A stretch of 64,000 nucleotides of DNA from Flavobacterium luteolum (GTDB lineage: Bacteria; Bacteroidota; Bacteroidia; Flavobacteriales; Flavobacteriaceae). Below are positions 17,109 to 25,957 of this stretch, piece after piece. Location: contig NZ_CP114286.1 in assembly GCF_027111275.1 (NCBI RefSeq), positions 4,946,501 to 5,010,500 of the forward strand, read 5' to 3'. The stretch's first letter is position 1, and each line of letters begins with the position of its first letter. Both the position numbers and the translations under genes were made by a program. The notes beneath the pieces were generated by a model. It was not told the DNA's origin. It saw only the letters and a program-made list of their open reading frames with translations, and ran no database searches.

Positions 17109-19694
17109 TTAAGCTGAATTTCTACTTGCGTTCGTATTTCCAAATAATGATCTTGTTACGATTTTCTCGTAAACTTTAACTAATTCTTCATTAGGAACTT
17201 CAGCTTTGTTTAATTCGTTAATTCTCAATAAAGCATATTGCTGAATAGTCAATAACGGCAAAACAATACGCTCTCTAATCTGAATTGAGGCAATACCATC
17301 AGGATAATTTTCCATCAAGGTTTTGTGTCCAGCAATTTTCAATAAAAGACGTTTCGTTTCTGAGAATTCATCGTAGATAATCTGCCAGAATTCACCAAAC
17401 TCAGGATCATTTTTCATATAAGCGGTCAATGGCAAGAAAGATTTTGCTAACGACATCATACTATTTTCAAGCAATGTTTTGAAAAATAATGAATTATGAT
17501 ACAAATCACTTACTTTATCCCATTGTCCAGATTCCTCAAAATGTTTTAAAGCTGAACCAACTCCAAAGAATCCTGGTACATTTTGTTTCAACTGACTCCA
17601 TGAACCTACAAACGGAATTGCTCTTAAATCGGCAAAATCCAATGATTCAGATTTGCTTCTTTTTGAAGGACGGCTTCCAATGTTCGTTTTTGAATAATAT
17701 TTCAGCGTACTCATTTTTTCTAAGTACGGAATAAATTTCGGATGATTTTTGAAGCTTAAATATTTATCATAACCCAAATTAGCTAAATCTGTCAAGATTT
17801 GAGTTTCATCTGCAGTCAGTTCATTTTTCTCTTTGCTAAAAACTTGATTGGTAACACCTGCACTTAATAAATTCTCGATATTATAACGACAAGAATCTAA
17901 AGTTCCAAAATTAGAGCTAATCGTTTGCCCTTGAACTGTAATCTGAATTTCGTTGTTTTCAATTTTTGGCCCAAGAGATGCATAGAATTTATGTGTTTTT
18001 CCACCGCCACGAGCAGGAGGTCCACCACGTCCATCAAAGAAAATAGCTTTAATTCCGTATTCTCGAGAGATTTTTGTTAATGAAATTTTAGCTTGATAAA
18101 TACTCCAGTTCGCCATTAAATAACCGCCATCTTTAGTTCCATCAGAGAATCCAAGCATAATTGTTTGTTTGTTTCCTCTAGATTTCAAATGTTTAGCATA
18201 TTCTGGATTGGTATACAACTGCTCCATTATAGAATGCGCATTTTGCAAATCGTCTACAGATTCAAAAAGCGGAATAATATCTACAGTTGGTTTTTCCCAA
18301 TTATTCAAACGAATCATCGCAAAAGTTTCCATTACATTCAAGGCACTTTCGTTATTACTAATGATATAACGATTTGCTCCTTCTTCGCCATTATTTTGCT
18401 GAATGGTTTTAATTGCTTGTACGGACTCTAAAGTGTATCTTGTAATTTCACTTTCAAAATCAGCAGGATTTAGATTCCCCTTAACTTTCGATAAAACATC
18501 AATTTTTTGATCTTCTGTCAATTCGAAATAATTTTTCGGAAAAACATCAGAACCCGAATTCAAATAATAGTTTACAACATCTTTGAAAACCGCGTTGTGA
18601 ATTTTACTATTCTGACGAATATCTAAAGTAGCAAAATGGAATCCGAATAAATTAATTTTTACTAGAAGCGCGTCCAATTCATCCAAATATAAAGATTGAT
18701 GTTTCTCAATAATTATACTTCGAATTTTGTTCAGTTGTGTTAATAATTCCTCTAATGTGATAAAAATATCTCCTTTAGAATAAAATACAGAACGATAAAG
18801 TTTATGTTCAAGTTCTGCAACCAAATCATCTACACCAGAGAAAGTTAGCTTACGTTTTAAATTTCTCATTTCTACATAATAGCACTTTAAAATTGAAGTA
18901 CGCAAACGATCTGCAACTTTAAGCGTTATATCTGTAGTAACAAAAGGATTTCCATCACGATCACCACCTGGCCAAAATCCTAATTTGATTAATTGGTTCT
19001 CAATTGAATTTCCGTGTAAAATATTTTTCTGCAGATAATGCACAATTTCTCCAGCAGTAGCATAAAATACGTTCTCTAGATACCAAATTAAACTTACAGC
19101 TTCGTCGTAAGGATTTGGCTTTTCTTTCTGAATGAAAGGTGTTTTTCCTAACTGAGCAAGTAATTGTTTAATCTCCAAAAGATCATTTTTACGAATCGCT
19201 TCTGTCAAGTCATTGATAATTCCTAAAACTGGTCCAGGATAAAATTGAGTTGGGTGTGCTGTTAAAACTGTACGAACATTAAAGCTTTCAAGAAATTCGA
19301 TCAATTCATCATCTTTCTCTTTTGCATCAGATTTCTCTTTAATGTCACGAAGAGATCCGCGTCCTTCCATATTGTTAACCTCTGGAAAAGCAGCGTCTTC
19401 AATAGCGTCAAACAATACAATTTGACGTTCTATATATTGAATAAATCGAAACATTAAATCGATTTTTTCATCTTCAGAAACGTTGTTTAAGAATTTATTT
19501 GAGAAGAAATCTACAATTTCTTTTGGTGTTTCCTGTTTTTTAAAGCCCGTTTCGCAAGTCTCTGTAAACAAAGGAAGTAAAACTCCCGTATTGTCTATAG
19601 AATCAAAAGGTAATGTTATAAAAACACTATTATAAATGTGGTATTTTGAGAGAACGTCTTGATTAAAACGCTCAATTTTCGGCAACGTATACAT
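17109..19694 (-). CDS. ppc: Phosphoenolpyruvate carboxylase
   Basis: 861 residues, slightly shorter than the E. coli enzyme. It fixes bicarbonate onto PEP to replenish oxaloacetate. The catalytic His147 lies in LTAHPTQFYPG; GGDRDGNPFV, FHFATLDIRQNS, LGFSDGTKDGG and IGSRPSKR are all present. The glycine loop reads FFDGRGGPPARGGGKTH (about 550-565) where the better-known form has HGRGGTVGRGGGP; the essential Arg and Gly positions are kept. No phosphorylatable plant-type N-terminus. It is preceded by the Lrp gene terminator and followed at 10 bases by the DinB gene. Confidence 0.94.
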   Translation of the reverse strand: MYTLPKIERFNQDVLSKYHIYNSVFITLPFDSIDNTGVLLPLFTETCETGFKKQETPKEIVDFFSNKFLNNVSEDEKIDLMFRFIQYIERQIVLFDAIEDAAFPEVNNMEGRGSLRDIKEKSDAKEKDDELIEFLESFNVRTVLTAHPTQFYPGPVLGIINDLTEAIRKNDLLEIKQLLAQLGKTPFIQKEKPNPYDEAVSLIWYLENVFYATAGEIVHYLQKNILHGNSIENQLIKLGFWPGGDRDGNPFVTTDITLKVADRLRTSILKCYYVEMRNLKRKLTFSGVDDLVAELEHKLYRSVFYSKGDIFITLEELLTQLNKIRSIIIEKHQSLYLDELDALLVKINLFGFHFATLDIRQNSKIHNAVFKDVVNYYLNSGSDVFPKNYFELTEDQKIDVLSKVKGNLNPADFESEITRYTLESVQAIKTIQQNNGEEGANRYIISNNESALNVMETFAMIRLNNWEKPTVDIIPLFESVDDLQNAHSIMEQLYTNPEYAKHLKSRGNKQTIMLGFSDGTKDGGYLMANWSIYQAKISLTKISREYGIKAIFFDGRGGPPARGGGKTHKFYASLGPKIENNEIQITVQGQTISSNFGTLDSCRYNIENLLSAGVTNQVFSKEKNELTADETQILTDLANLGYDKYLSFKNHPKFIPYLEKMSTLKYYSKTNIGSRPSKRSKSESLDFADLRAIPFVGSWSQLKQNVPGFFGVGSALKHFEESGQWDKVSDLYHNSLFFKTLLENSMMSLAKSFLPLTAYMKNDPEFGEFWQIIYDEFSETKRLLLKIAGHKTLMENYPDGIASIQIRERIVLPLLTIQQYALLRINELNKAEVPNEELVKVYEKIVTRSLFGNTNASRNSA

Positions 19695-19727
19695 AATCGT
19701 GTTATAGTTGGTTGGTTAATTAGTCAT

Positions 19728-19755
19728 AAAAAAACCCCAAGAATAAACTTGAGGT
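19728..19755 (-). terminator. Terminator of the Lrp-family gene
   Basis: Minus-strand stem ACCTCAAG/CTTGGGGT (with one G-U pair) and a seven-base U-tract. It lies between the Lrp gene and ppc, so ppc needs its own promoter. Confidence 0.75.
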
Positions 19756-19785
19756 ATATTTTAATATAGCATTCAAGAAAAGTTA

Positions 19786-20265
19786 TTACATATTTTTGAA
19801 AATAGTATGCATCAAACGCTTCTTATCGTTTATACTTTCCTCTAATGAAATCATAGTTTCTGTTCTGTAAACACCATCAATATCGTCAATCATAAAGATA
19901 ACCTCTTTCGCGTGCTTAGTGTCTTTTGCTCTAATTTTGCAAAAGATATTGAATTTTCCAGTAGTTACAGAAGCTACAGTTACGAATGGAATTTGATTGA
20001 TTCGCTCTAATACAAATTTAGTCTGAGATGTATTATTAAGGAAAACCCCAACATAAGCAATAAATGAATAACCTAATTTATCGTAATCTAAGGCTAATGA
20101 AGATCCCATGATGATACCGGCATCTTCCATCTTTTTAACTCTAACGTGTACTGTACCAGCAGATATCAATAGTTTTTTTGCAATGTCAGTAAACGGAACT
20201 CTCGTATTGTCTATTAACATATCTAAAATCTGGTGATCTACTTCATCTAAACGAAATTTACTCAT
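19786..20265 (-). CDS. Lrp/AsnC-family transcriptional regulator
   Basis: 159 residues. N-terminal winged HTH at about 5-60 (VDHQILDMLIDNTRVPFTDI, AGTVHVRVKKMEDAGII) and C-terminal RAM ligand-binding domain at 70-150 (SFIAYVGVFLN, then CKIRAKDTKHAKEVIF and DGVYRTETMISLEE). The family senses amino acids and forms octamers that wrap DNA. The target genes are not evident: ppc is downstream but separated by a terminator, and M14 carboxypeptidase is upstream. A TTTG...TATACTTTG pair at about 20298-20330 on the minus strand could be its promoter. Confidence 0.9.
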   Translation of the reverse strand: MSKFRLDEVDHQILDMLIDNTRVPFTDIAKKLLISAGTVHVRVKKMEDAGIIMGSSLALDYDKLGYSFIAYVGVFLNNTSQTKFVLERINQIPFVTVASVTTGKFNIFCKIRAKDTKHAKEVIFMIDDIDGVYRTETMISLEESINDKKRLMHTIFKNM

Positions 20266-20342
20266 AATTGTTTAATTAATATTACTAATTGCTATTACAA
20301 AGTATAAAATTATATATAAAAAACAACAAATTCACATAAAAA

Positions 20343-21497
20343 TTAACTTTTTATTAATCCGTTAACAAATTTAACATTTTTATTTAAATAAAAATTTGCT
20401 TTTTGATCCGTTTTAGGAAAGTTTTGGAAATCGTCCGAATATTCTGCGCCTTTTGCGTCGTATTCGTAGTGACCAAAATAATTTTCCAACTCGCCTACTT
20501 CAACAATGTAAGCGTTAAAATGAATCTTATTTTCGATTAATTCTTCTTTGTATTGTGCGACAAAATTCGTAATAATTTCGATACCATCATAATTTATTTT
20601 GACATTTTTATACATAAAATCATAAAAAACCACATTATTTTGTGAAATATTCAAATATTCGCCAAATCTATTATCAACTAAATCGTTTTCGGATATCAGT
20701 TTGAAGCTCTGAATTAACGCGAAAAATATGAATTTTCTTGTAATTTCGCGCTCATAATCCCCAGGAAAGTGTCCTGCCTCAAATAGTATAGTTGGAACAC
20801 CTAAAAATTGAAAAGTGTCTCCTATACAATTAATATTGAAGGAGTCATCGAAACGTCCAACTTGTCCTGGAATATATTTTTGAAGTTCTTCATTGATTCC
20901 AGCAATTACATTTATAGCTTTTAATCTATTGTCATTCACTTCCCTTTCTTCATTATAAGAAGGAGCCAAAAAAGATACTGTTGCAGGTTTTCCAGTTGTG
21001 CCTGCTCCAAATATTGTACGCTGATCGTGTAGATTAAAACAGAAATCTGGTTTAAATTTTTCAAATACTTCACGTAAAACTTTACTTTCTGGTTGTGTAA
21101 GATCTTGCGAATCACGATTTAGATCTATTTCATTAGCATTTGCTCTTGTGTAAAGTCTTGCTCCATCTGGATTAAGCATTGGTATACAGTAAAACGTAAA
21201 AGTCTCTAGCATTTGCTTTGCAAAATCGGTATTATCATTCAATAAATTAATGAAATCAAATAGAGCTTTTGTCGTTGTGCTTTCGTTTCCATGCATTTGT
21301 GACCAAAGATAAGCACGAGTTTTTCCAGTTCCGACTTGATAACTATATATAGGTTCGCCTAGAACAGATGTGCCAATAGTCTGCACTTGACCATTTGTAT
21401 TTAGTTTATCTAAAAGTGGTTTAATATGGTCTAAAGTGATATATCTGCCAGAGATAGACTGTTCCTTGTATTGAGTAAAAAGCTGTTCTAAATTCAT
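20343..21497 (-). CDS. M14-family zinc carboxypeptidase
   Basis: 384 residues of the M14 metallocarboxypeptidase family. Zinc ligands are His69 and Glu72 in SQMHGNEST and His157 in FNLHDQR; the substrate-carboxylate loop is PMLNPDGARLYTRANANEID (about 106-125) and LNRDSQDLTQPES follows. A likely catalytic Glu is in ILFEAGHFPGDYE. There is no signal peptide, so it works in the cytoplasm, probably on peptides. The gene diverges from an XRE regulator, and three copies of a GTTTAC-N4-GTAAAC palindrome sit in its promoter region, one over its -7 element (TACTTTTG, 21516-21523). I infer control by that regulator. Confidence 0.87.
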   Translation of the reverse strand: MNLEQLFTQYKEQSISGRYITLDHIKPLLDKLNTNGQVQTIGTSVLGEPIYSYQVGTGKTRAYLWSQMHGNESTTTKALFDFINLLNDNTDFAKQMLETFTFYCIPMLNPDGARLYTRANANEIDLNRDSQDLTQPESKVLREVFEKFKPDFCFNLHDQRTIFGAGTTGKPATVSFLAPSYNEEREVNDNRLKAINVIAGINEELQKYIPGQVGRFDDSFNINCIGDTFQFLGVPTILFEAGHFPGDYEREITRKFIFFALIQSFKLISENDLVDNRFGEYLNISQNNVVFYDFMYKNVKINYDGIEIITNFVAQYKEELIENKIHFNAYIVEVGELENYFGHYEYDAKGAEYSDDFQNFPKTDQKANFYLNKNVKFVNGLIKS

Positions 21498-21510
21498 TGT
21501 GTTTCTATTA

Positions 21511-21583
21511 GTTTACAAAAGTAAACATCTTTATTTTTACAATTGTAAACAGTAGAAAAAATTAATAATTTAGAATTGTAAAC
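21511..21583. promoter_or_regulatory. Three operator-like palindromes, M14 side
   Basis: GTTTAC-AAAA-GTAAAC (21511-21526, perfect), TTTAC-AATT-GTAAA (21536-21549, perfect) and TTTAG-AATT-GTAAA (21569-21582, one mismatch). The first covers the minus-strand TACTTTTG element of the carboxypeptidase gene. Spacing between centres is about 24 and 33 bases. Confidence 0.75.
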
Positions 21584-21767
21584 AGTTTTAAGAGAGAGGC
21601 GATCTTACTATTGATAACTTGTTTTAATTGAGCTTTTTAAATTTACATATAGTATCTAAATTGATTAATTTCAGTTAATTATAAATATTTATTTCAATTT
21701 TAAATTTAACATAAAAATGAACTCTATTTAAAATTGCAACAATAATATTCGAATACTGTTTCTTTTT

Positions 21768-21818
21768 GTTTACATTTGTAAATGATAGAATTTAAAGCAG
21801 GAATTTACAATGGTAAAC
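21768..21818. promoter_or_regulatory. Two operator-like palindromes, regulator side
   Basis: GTTTAC-ATTT-GTAAAT (21768-21783, last pair mismatched) includes a plus-strand TACATTTG -7 element. TTTAC-AATG-GTAAA (21804-21817) places the regulator's own ATG (21810-21812) in its spacer. Same unit as the sites at 21511-21583. Confidence 0.75.
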
Positions 21819-22265
21819 ATAGATGATTTTGTAAAAAGACTTGAATCTGTATTGGATTATTATGGTTTAAACGCATCTGCATTTGCTGATAAAATTGGTG
21901 TACAACGTTCTAGTATGTCTCACCTTTTATCAGGAAGAAATAAGCCAAGTTTAGATTTTATAATGAAAATTCTAGAAGTTTTTCCAGATGTAGATTTATA
22001 TTGGATTCTGATCGGAAAAGGAACTTTTCCTAAAAGCAATAACGAGGAATCGACAGAAATTGAAAAAACTTCCTCTCCTATTGTATCGAATGAGAATATG
22101 GGGAATGATTTATTTTCGGTTGTAGAAATAAATTCGGAAGAAGAAAAAATAGAAACCAAAAAATCTCATGTTCTAAAAAATGAAAAATTTAGTTTGCAAG
22201 ATGATGAAATTGAAAAAATAGTGATATTCTATAAAAACGGCACTTTTAAGGCCTATTCTCCATAG
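21810..22265 (+). CDS. XRE-family transcriptional regulator
   Basis: 151 residues. The N-terminal 65 residues are a clear HTH (VKRLESVLDYYGLNASAFAD, KIGVQRSSMSHLLSGRNKPS), followed by IMKILEVFPDVDLYWILIGKG, a stretch common to flavobacterial XRE proteins. Residues 75-151 are a charged, probably flexible tail ending in a short beta segment. The ATG is inside one copy of a palindrome that occurs five times between this gene and the divergent M14 carboxypeptidase, which strongly suggests autoregulation and control of the peptidase. This is inference from site placement only. Confidence 0.88.
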   Translation: MVNIDDFVKRLESVLDYYGLNASAFADKIGVQRSSMSHLLSGRNKPSLDFIMKILEVFPDVDLYWILIGKGTFPKSNNEESTEIEKTSSPIVSNENMGNDLFSVVEINSEEEKIETKKSHVLKNEKFSLQDDEIEKIVIFYKNGTFKAYSP

Positions 22266-22349
22266 TTCAAAAATTAGCGCGTATTTGACTATTTGTCCAG
22301 AAAAATTTCAAATATGCGATTCTCACGCGTTTGGAAAAATTCTCAGAAA

Positions 22350-22901
22350 TTACAATTTAATTCCGTTTTCAGGAATTTTTCCTAAAACACCTTTATAATG
22401 TTCTTTCAAAACTTCGAAATCGGCTTCATAATCTCCGGTTGGCAAAAATGGCTTACCAAGATTTACTTCTTTTTTTCCCCAATCAAAAGCAACAGGAACA
22501 ATTGGCACTTTCGCTTTAAGCGCAATAAAATAAAATCCTGTTTTTAGCTCATTCACTTTTTTTCTAGTTCCTTCTGGAGCCACAGCCAAACGAAAGACTT
22601 CTTTTCGTTCAAAAATTGTGGCTATTGCATCAACTTTGTTCAATCCGCCAGAACGATCTAGTGGTTCTCCACCAACATTTCGAAAATAAAATCCAAAAGG
22701 AAATCTAAATAATTCCTTCTTTGCTACAAAATTCATCTGTAATCCAGATATGCCTCGGGTAAAAAGACCAATGTAAAAGTCATGATTACTCGTATGAGGC
22801 ATCACCACCAATACACATTTTTTTACTTCGGCGTTTTCGATTCCTACTATTTTCCAGCCCATTAGCTTGAAAAAGATGAATTTGTAAAATAGTTTTTTCA
22901 T
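22350..22901 (-). CDS. 1-acyl-glycerol-3-phosphate acyltransferase-like protein
   Basis: 183 residues of the PlsC-type acyltransferase family. The catalytic HX4D motif is HTSNHD (about 36-41) and the glycerophosphate motif is APEGTR (about 108-113). VPVAFDWGKKEVNLG is the third block. It is shorter than PlsC of E. coli and has only a weak N-terminal hydrophobic segment. Relatives in Bacteroidota are used for phosphatidic acid or for acylating other lipids; which applies here is not visible. It stands alone, divergent from the SpeE-like gene. Confidence 0.85.
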   Translation of the reverse strand: MKKLFYKFIFFKLMGWKIVGIENAEVKKCVLVVMPHTSNHDFYIGLFTRGISGLQMNFVAKKELFRFPFGFYFRNVGGEPLDRSGGLNKVDAIATIFERKEVFRLAVAPEGTRKKVNELKTGFYFIALKAKVPIVPVAFDWGKKEVNLGKPFLPTGDYEADFEVLKEHYKGVLGKIPENGIKL

Positions 22902-22965
22902 TAAAGGTTTATTATTTGGTGCAAAATAAAAGATTTAATGGTAAATTTGAGTAAAAGCATAAGAA

Positions 22966-23631
22966 ATGATTCGAAAATTTTTCAGTTATATAATTCCAAT
23001 AAAAATATTTAAGAAAAAATCGGCCAGAAGTAAAATGATCGAAGTTACTTGGGCAAACGGGGAATTAGTACTGGACACTGAAAACACAAATTATTCCTAT
23101 GGAAGTTTACAGCGTATATTAAGGTATGGGCTTCGAAACATTGGTTACGATAAAATAGTAGAAATGGATCACATTCTATTATTAGGAGTTGCTGGCGGAA
23201 GTGTCGTTAAGACATTAGTAGACGAAATAGCATACAAGGAAAAAATAACTGGAGTTGAAATTGACCCAGATATGATTCAGATAGCCAATCAGTATTTCAA
23301 TCTTAATCAAATTAAACAGTTAGAAGTTGTTATTGACGATGCTTTTGAATTTGTACTGAAAACGAAAGACAAATACGATCTAATTATAATAGACATTTTT
23401 GAAGACACCCATATGCCAAACTTTTTGTTTGAAAAGTTTTTCGTTGATAGAGTTTGCACACTTTTAAAAGATGATGGTTTTGTTTTGTTCAATACCATGA
23501 TTTTAGACGAAGCGCACAATGTTAGAAATAGAAAGTATGTTGCCGAAGTCAATCCAAAAATATTTAAAACAAAGATGCTGCCCCGCATTGAAGTCCATAA
23601 CGAATTAATAATTATAAACAAAGTTGCTTAA
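22966..23631 (+). CDS. Spermidine-synthase-like methyltransferase-fold protein
   Basis: 221 residues with the Rossmann fold of spermidine synthases. The SAM-binding motif is HILLLGVAGGSVVKTLVDE, then TGVEIDPDMIQIA, a VIDDAFEFV acidic turn and YDLIIIDIFED. The motif that in true spermidine synthases reads DSSDPxGP is DIFEDTHMPN here, so the putrescine-binding acidic residues are changed and an aminopropyltransferase role is doubtful. Relatives are often annotated simply as fused or SpeE-like. It opens a tight plus-strand run, with the M23 peptidase gene five bases after its stop. Confidence 0.8.
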   Translation: MIRKFFSYIIPIKIFKKKSARSKMIEVTWANGELVLDTENTNYSYGSLQRILRYGLRNIGYDKIVEMDHILLLGVAGGSVVKTLVDEIAYKEKITGVEIDPDMIQIANQYFNLNQIKQLEVVIDDAFEFVLKTKDKYDLIIIDIFEDTHMPNFLFEKFFVDRVCTLLKDDGFVLFNTMILDEAHNVRNRKYVAEVNPKIFKTKMLPRIEVHNELIIINKVA

Positions 23632-23636
23632 ATTTT

Positions 23637-24314
23637 ATGAAACCCCTTTCTTCAATCTTAAACGCCCTGCCACCTACTAAAGTTATTGATGCCTCAATTA
23701 ATCTTTCTGAATATGTCCCATTAAATTTGTCCGTTTCAAATCAGGAATTGGTCGATAAAAAACTGGACACTTCAGAAGATTTTGAAAAATATATTTCAAA
23801 TTATCTAAAAGAAAACAATGCCAAAGTTGCCTTTGGAGGTTATATAGAAGGTCGATTTTTATATCAAAGAAGTCCCATTTTTTTGGATGCTTCAAAACCA
23901 GAACGTAATATTCATATTGGATTAGATTTGTGGGCAGAAGCCGGAACCACAGTGCTTGCAGCTTTAGATGGAAAAGTGCATAGTTTTAAAAACAACGAGG
24001 GTTTGGGCGATTACGGCCCTACTATTATATTAGAACACGAAGTTGAAAAGGAAAAATTTTATACTTTATACGGACATTTATCGTTAGAAAGTATAGAGAA
24101 TCTAAAGATCGGAGACTATTTTAGGAAAGGTGAAAAGATTGCCTGCTTAGGAAACGCCTCAGTAAATGGAGATTACGCCCCTCATGTCCATTTTCAAATT
24201 ATTCACAATATTGGTGATTATCAAGGAGACTATCCTGGTGTCTGCAATACAGGCGACCTTAACTTTTATATCGAAAATTGTCCCGATCCTAACTTATTAT
24301 TAAAAATTACTTAA
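23637..24314 (+). CDS. M23-family metallopeptidase
   Basis: 225 residues. The LytM/M23 catalytic domain occupies about 85-215 with the zinc ligands in HIGLD (HxxxD) and HVHFQI (HxH); GTTVLAALDGKVHSF and YTLYGHLS are typical flanking strands. Such enzymes cut peptidoglycan cross-bridges or act as scaffolds. There is no obvious signal peptide or membrane anchor, which is unusual for a cell-wall enzyme and suggests either another substrate or an unannotated export route. It lies five bases after the SpeE-like gene and six before a lipoprotein gene. Confidence 0.85.
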   Translation: MKPLSSILNALPPTKVIDASINLSEYVPLNLSVSNQELVDKKLDTSEDFEKYISNYLKENNAKVAFGGYIEGRFLYQRSPIFLDASKPERNIHIGLDLWAEAGTTVLAALDGKVHSFKNNEGLGDYGPTIILEHEVEKEKFYTLYGHLSLESIENLKIGDYFRKGEKIACLGNASVNGDYAPHVHFQIIHNIGDYQGDYPGVCNTGDLNFYIENCPDPNLLLKIT

Positions 24315-24320
24315 ATAGTT

Positions 24321-24797
24321 ATGAAGAAAGCAGGATTGATTATATGTTTGTTGTTATTAATTGGATGTAAATCTAAAACCGTAAGCAGAGATACAGAAGA
24401 TTTAAAAATAAAAAAAGTTTCTGGAGCAGATGTAAATGCAAATCAGCAGCGTAAAGCTTATGATTTAGGAAAAAGAGTTTTAGAAACTTGTAATACTTCA
24501 AAATTTAAACCTTTTAATGAAACTGAAGTTACTAAATCGGTTATGGAAAATACAACAGAAGAACGTTTAACCAAAACCTGCCAAAGATTTAGACAATACT
24601 ACGGAAGTTTTATAGATTTAAAATTAGATGGAGTTTACAGAACCAAAAATGAAGTCATTTACCGTTATCATGCTTTGTATACAAAAAAAGTTGCCAATAA
24701 AGAATTACGCATTTTTGTAAATGAAGACAATCTTGTTTCTGCCATAAAATCTATGGATTGGGATGAGAAATTTGATGCCAAATTAGCCGATCAATAA
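24321..24797 (+). CDS. Hypothetical lipoprotein
   Basis: 158 residues with a lipoprotein signal MKKAGLIICLLLLIGC (Cys16). The mature part is a small alpha/beta domain with charged helices (QQRKAYDLGKRVLETCNTSK, then RLTKTCQRFRQYYG) and a final mixed segment. I do not recognise it; the fold looks like a small DUF3887-type domain, but this is a guess. It is in the middle of the compact plus-strand run 22966-25852. Confidence 0.7.
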   Translation: MKKAGLIICLLLLIGCKSKTVSRDTEDLKIKKVSGADVNANQQRKAYDLGKRVLETCNTSKFKPFNETEVTKSVMENTTEERLTKTCQRFRQYYGSFIDLKLDGVYRTKNEVIYRYHALYTKKVANKELRIFVNEDNLVSAIKSMDWDEKFDAKLADQ

Positions 24798-24809
24798 ATT
24801 AAGATACCT

Positions 24810-25334
24810 ATGAATTTTAAACTGCCACTTTTTCTTTTATTATTTGTTTCAATACTTGCTTCAGCACAGCAAACTATAAGTGTAAAAGGATCTGCACCTT
24901 ATCCTGCAACACAAGAATATACTTTCATCTGCGAAAAATATGCTTATTCTGGCGAAATAAATGTTCAAATAGCTAAAACAGAAAAAGGAGGTGTTTTAAA
25001 ACTAACTGTTTCTACAGCAAATGACAAAGCAAAGATTGCTGGTGGTGTCTACGTCGATTTGACAAATGCCGATGTAATTGCATGTACAGACAAAAATGTA
25101 AAAGAATCTTCAGAGGGTAAAACAACTGCCTACTATTATTTTACGCCTGCAGAATGGTTGAAGCTTAAAAAGACTGATATTTATGCAATTAGATTTATAA
25201 TTGCTGGTGGGCCAGATATTTCAGGAAATCTAACTGGACATTTTACAGCATATAGTAAAGTAAAGTATTTCTCAACAGCATTTGATAAGTCAAAAAAAAC
25301 ATTTGATACAGCTAAAGAAATTAGTGTTTTGTAA
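24810..25334 (+). CDS. Hypothetical secreted protein
   Basis: 174 residues. The N-terminus MNFKLPLFLLLFVSILASAQ is a signal peptide with cleavage after the SAQ. The mature protein is mostly beta (YTFICEKYAYSGEINVQIAK, KLTVSTANDKAKIAGGVYVD) without a Cys or membrane anchor, so it is periplasmic or exported. No family recognised. The gene starts 12 bases after the lipoprotein gene. Confidence 0.7.
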   Translation: MNFKLPLFLLLFVSILASAQQTISVKGSAPYPATQEYTFICEKYAYSGEINVQIAKTEKGGVLKLTVSTANDKAKIAGGVYVDLTNADVIACTDKNVKESSEGKTTAYYYFTPAEWLKLKKTDIYAIRFIIAGGPDISGNLTGHFTAYSKVKYFSTAFDKSKKTFDTAKEISVL

Positions 25335-25381
25335 TGATTTTTTAATATAATAAATCTTATATTTAACATAAATATTTTTTT

Positions 25382-25852
25382 ATGAATGCAAATGAAACCT
25401 TGATTACAAAATTCTATACTGCTTTCGCGAATGCAGACGCCAAAACAATGAGCGAATGTTATCATCCAAAAGTTCATTTTATCGATCCAGCTTTTGGTTT
25501 GTTGAAAGAAGAACAGGTTTCTAAAATGTGGGAAATGTTGCTTTTAAAGAGTAAAGGGAATTTAAAAATTGATTTTTCAAATGTAAAAGCTGATGATTTT
25601 ACAGGCTCTGCAAATTGGACAGCAACCTATAATTTCAGTAAAACCAATAGAAAAGTCATCAATAAAATTGCAGCCGAGTTTGTTTTCCAAGACGGATTAA
25701 TCATCAAACATACTGATAATTTTGATGTTTGGAAATGGTCAAAACAAGCCTTTGGCTTAACAGGTTATTTATTAGGTTGGACTGGTTTTTTCCAGAAAAA
25801 AGTACAGGCACAAGCTTTATCGTCATTACAACAATTTCAGAAAAATAAATAA
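25382..25852 (+). CDS. NTF2/SnoaL-like protein
   Basis: 156 residues. The N-terminus reads ETLITKFYTAFANADAKTMS and ECYHPKVHFIDPAFGLLKEE, the standard entry of an NTF2-like cone-fold domain (ketosteroid isomerase or SnoaL type), then SGSANWTATYNF-like strands and VFQDGLIIKHTDNFD. The family ranges from isomerases to simple binding proteins, so activity is unknown. It ends the plus-strand run and is followed 105 bases later by the permease gene. Confidence 0.8.
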   Translation: MNANETLITKFYTAFANADAKTMSECYHPKVHFIDPAFGLLKEEQVSKMWEMLLLKSKGNLKIDFSNVKADDFTGSANWTATYNFSKTNRKVINKIAAEFVFQDGLIIKHTDNFDVWKWSKQAFGLTGYLLGWTGFFQKKVQAQALSSLQQFQKNK

Positions 25853-25957
25853 AACTACATCCTTTAAAAAGTATATTAGATTTAAACCTCAGTATCTGCC
25901 TCTCTCCGATTATAATTATTTTGTTGCTTATTATTTTACTAAAAGTATTAATTCTAA

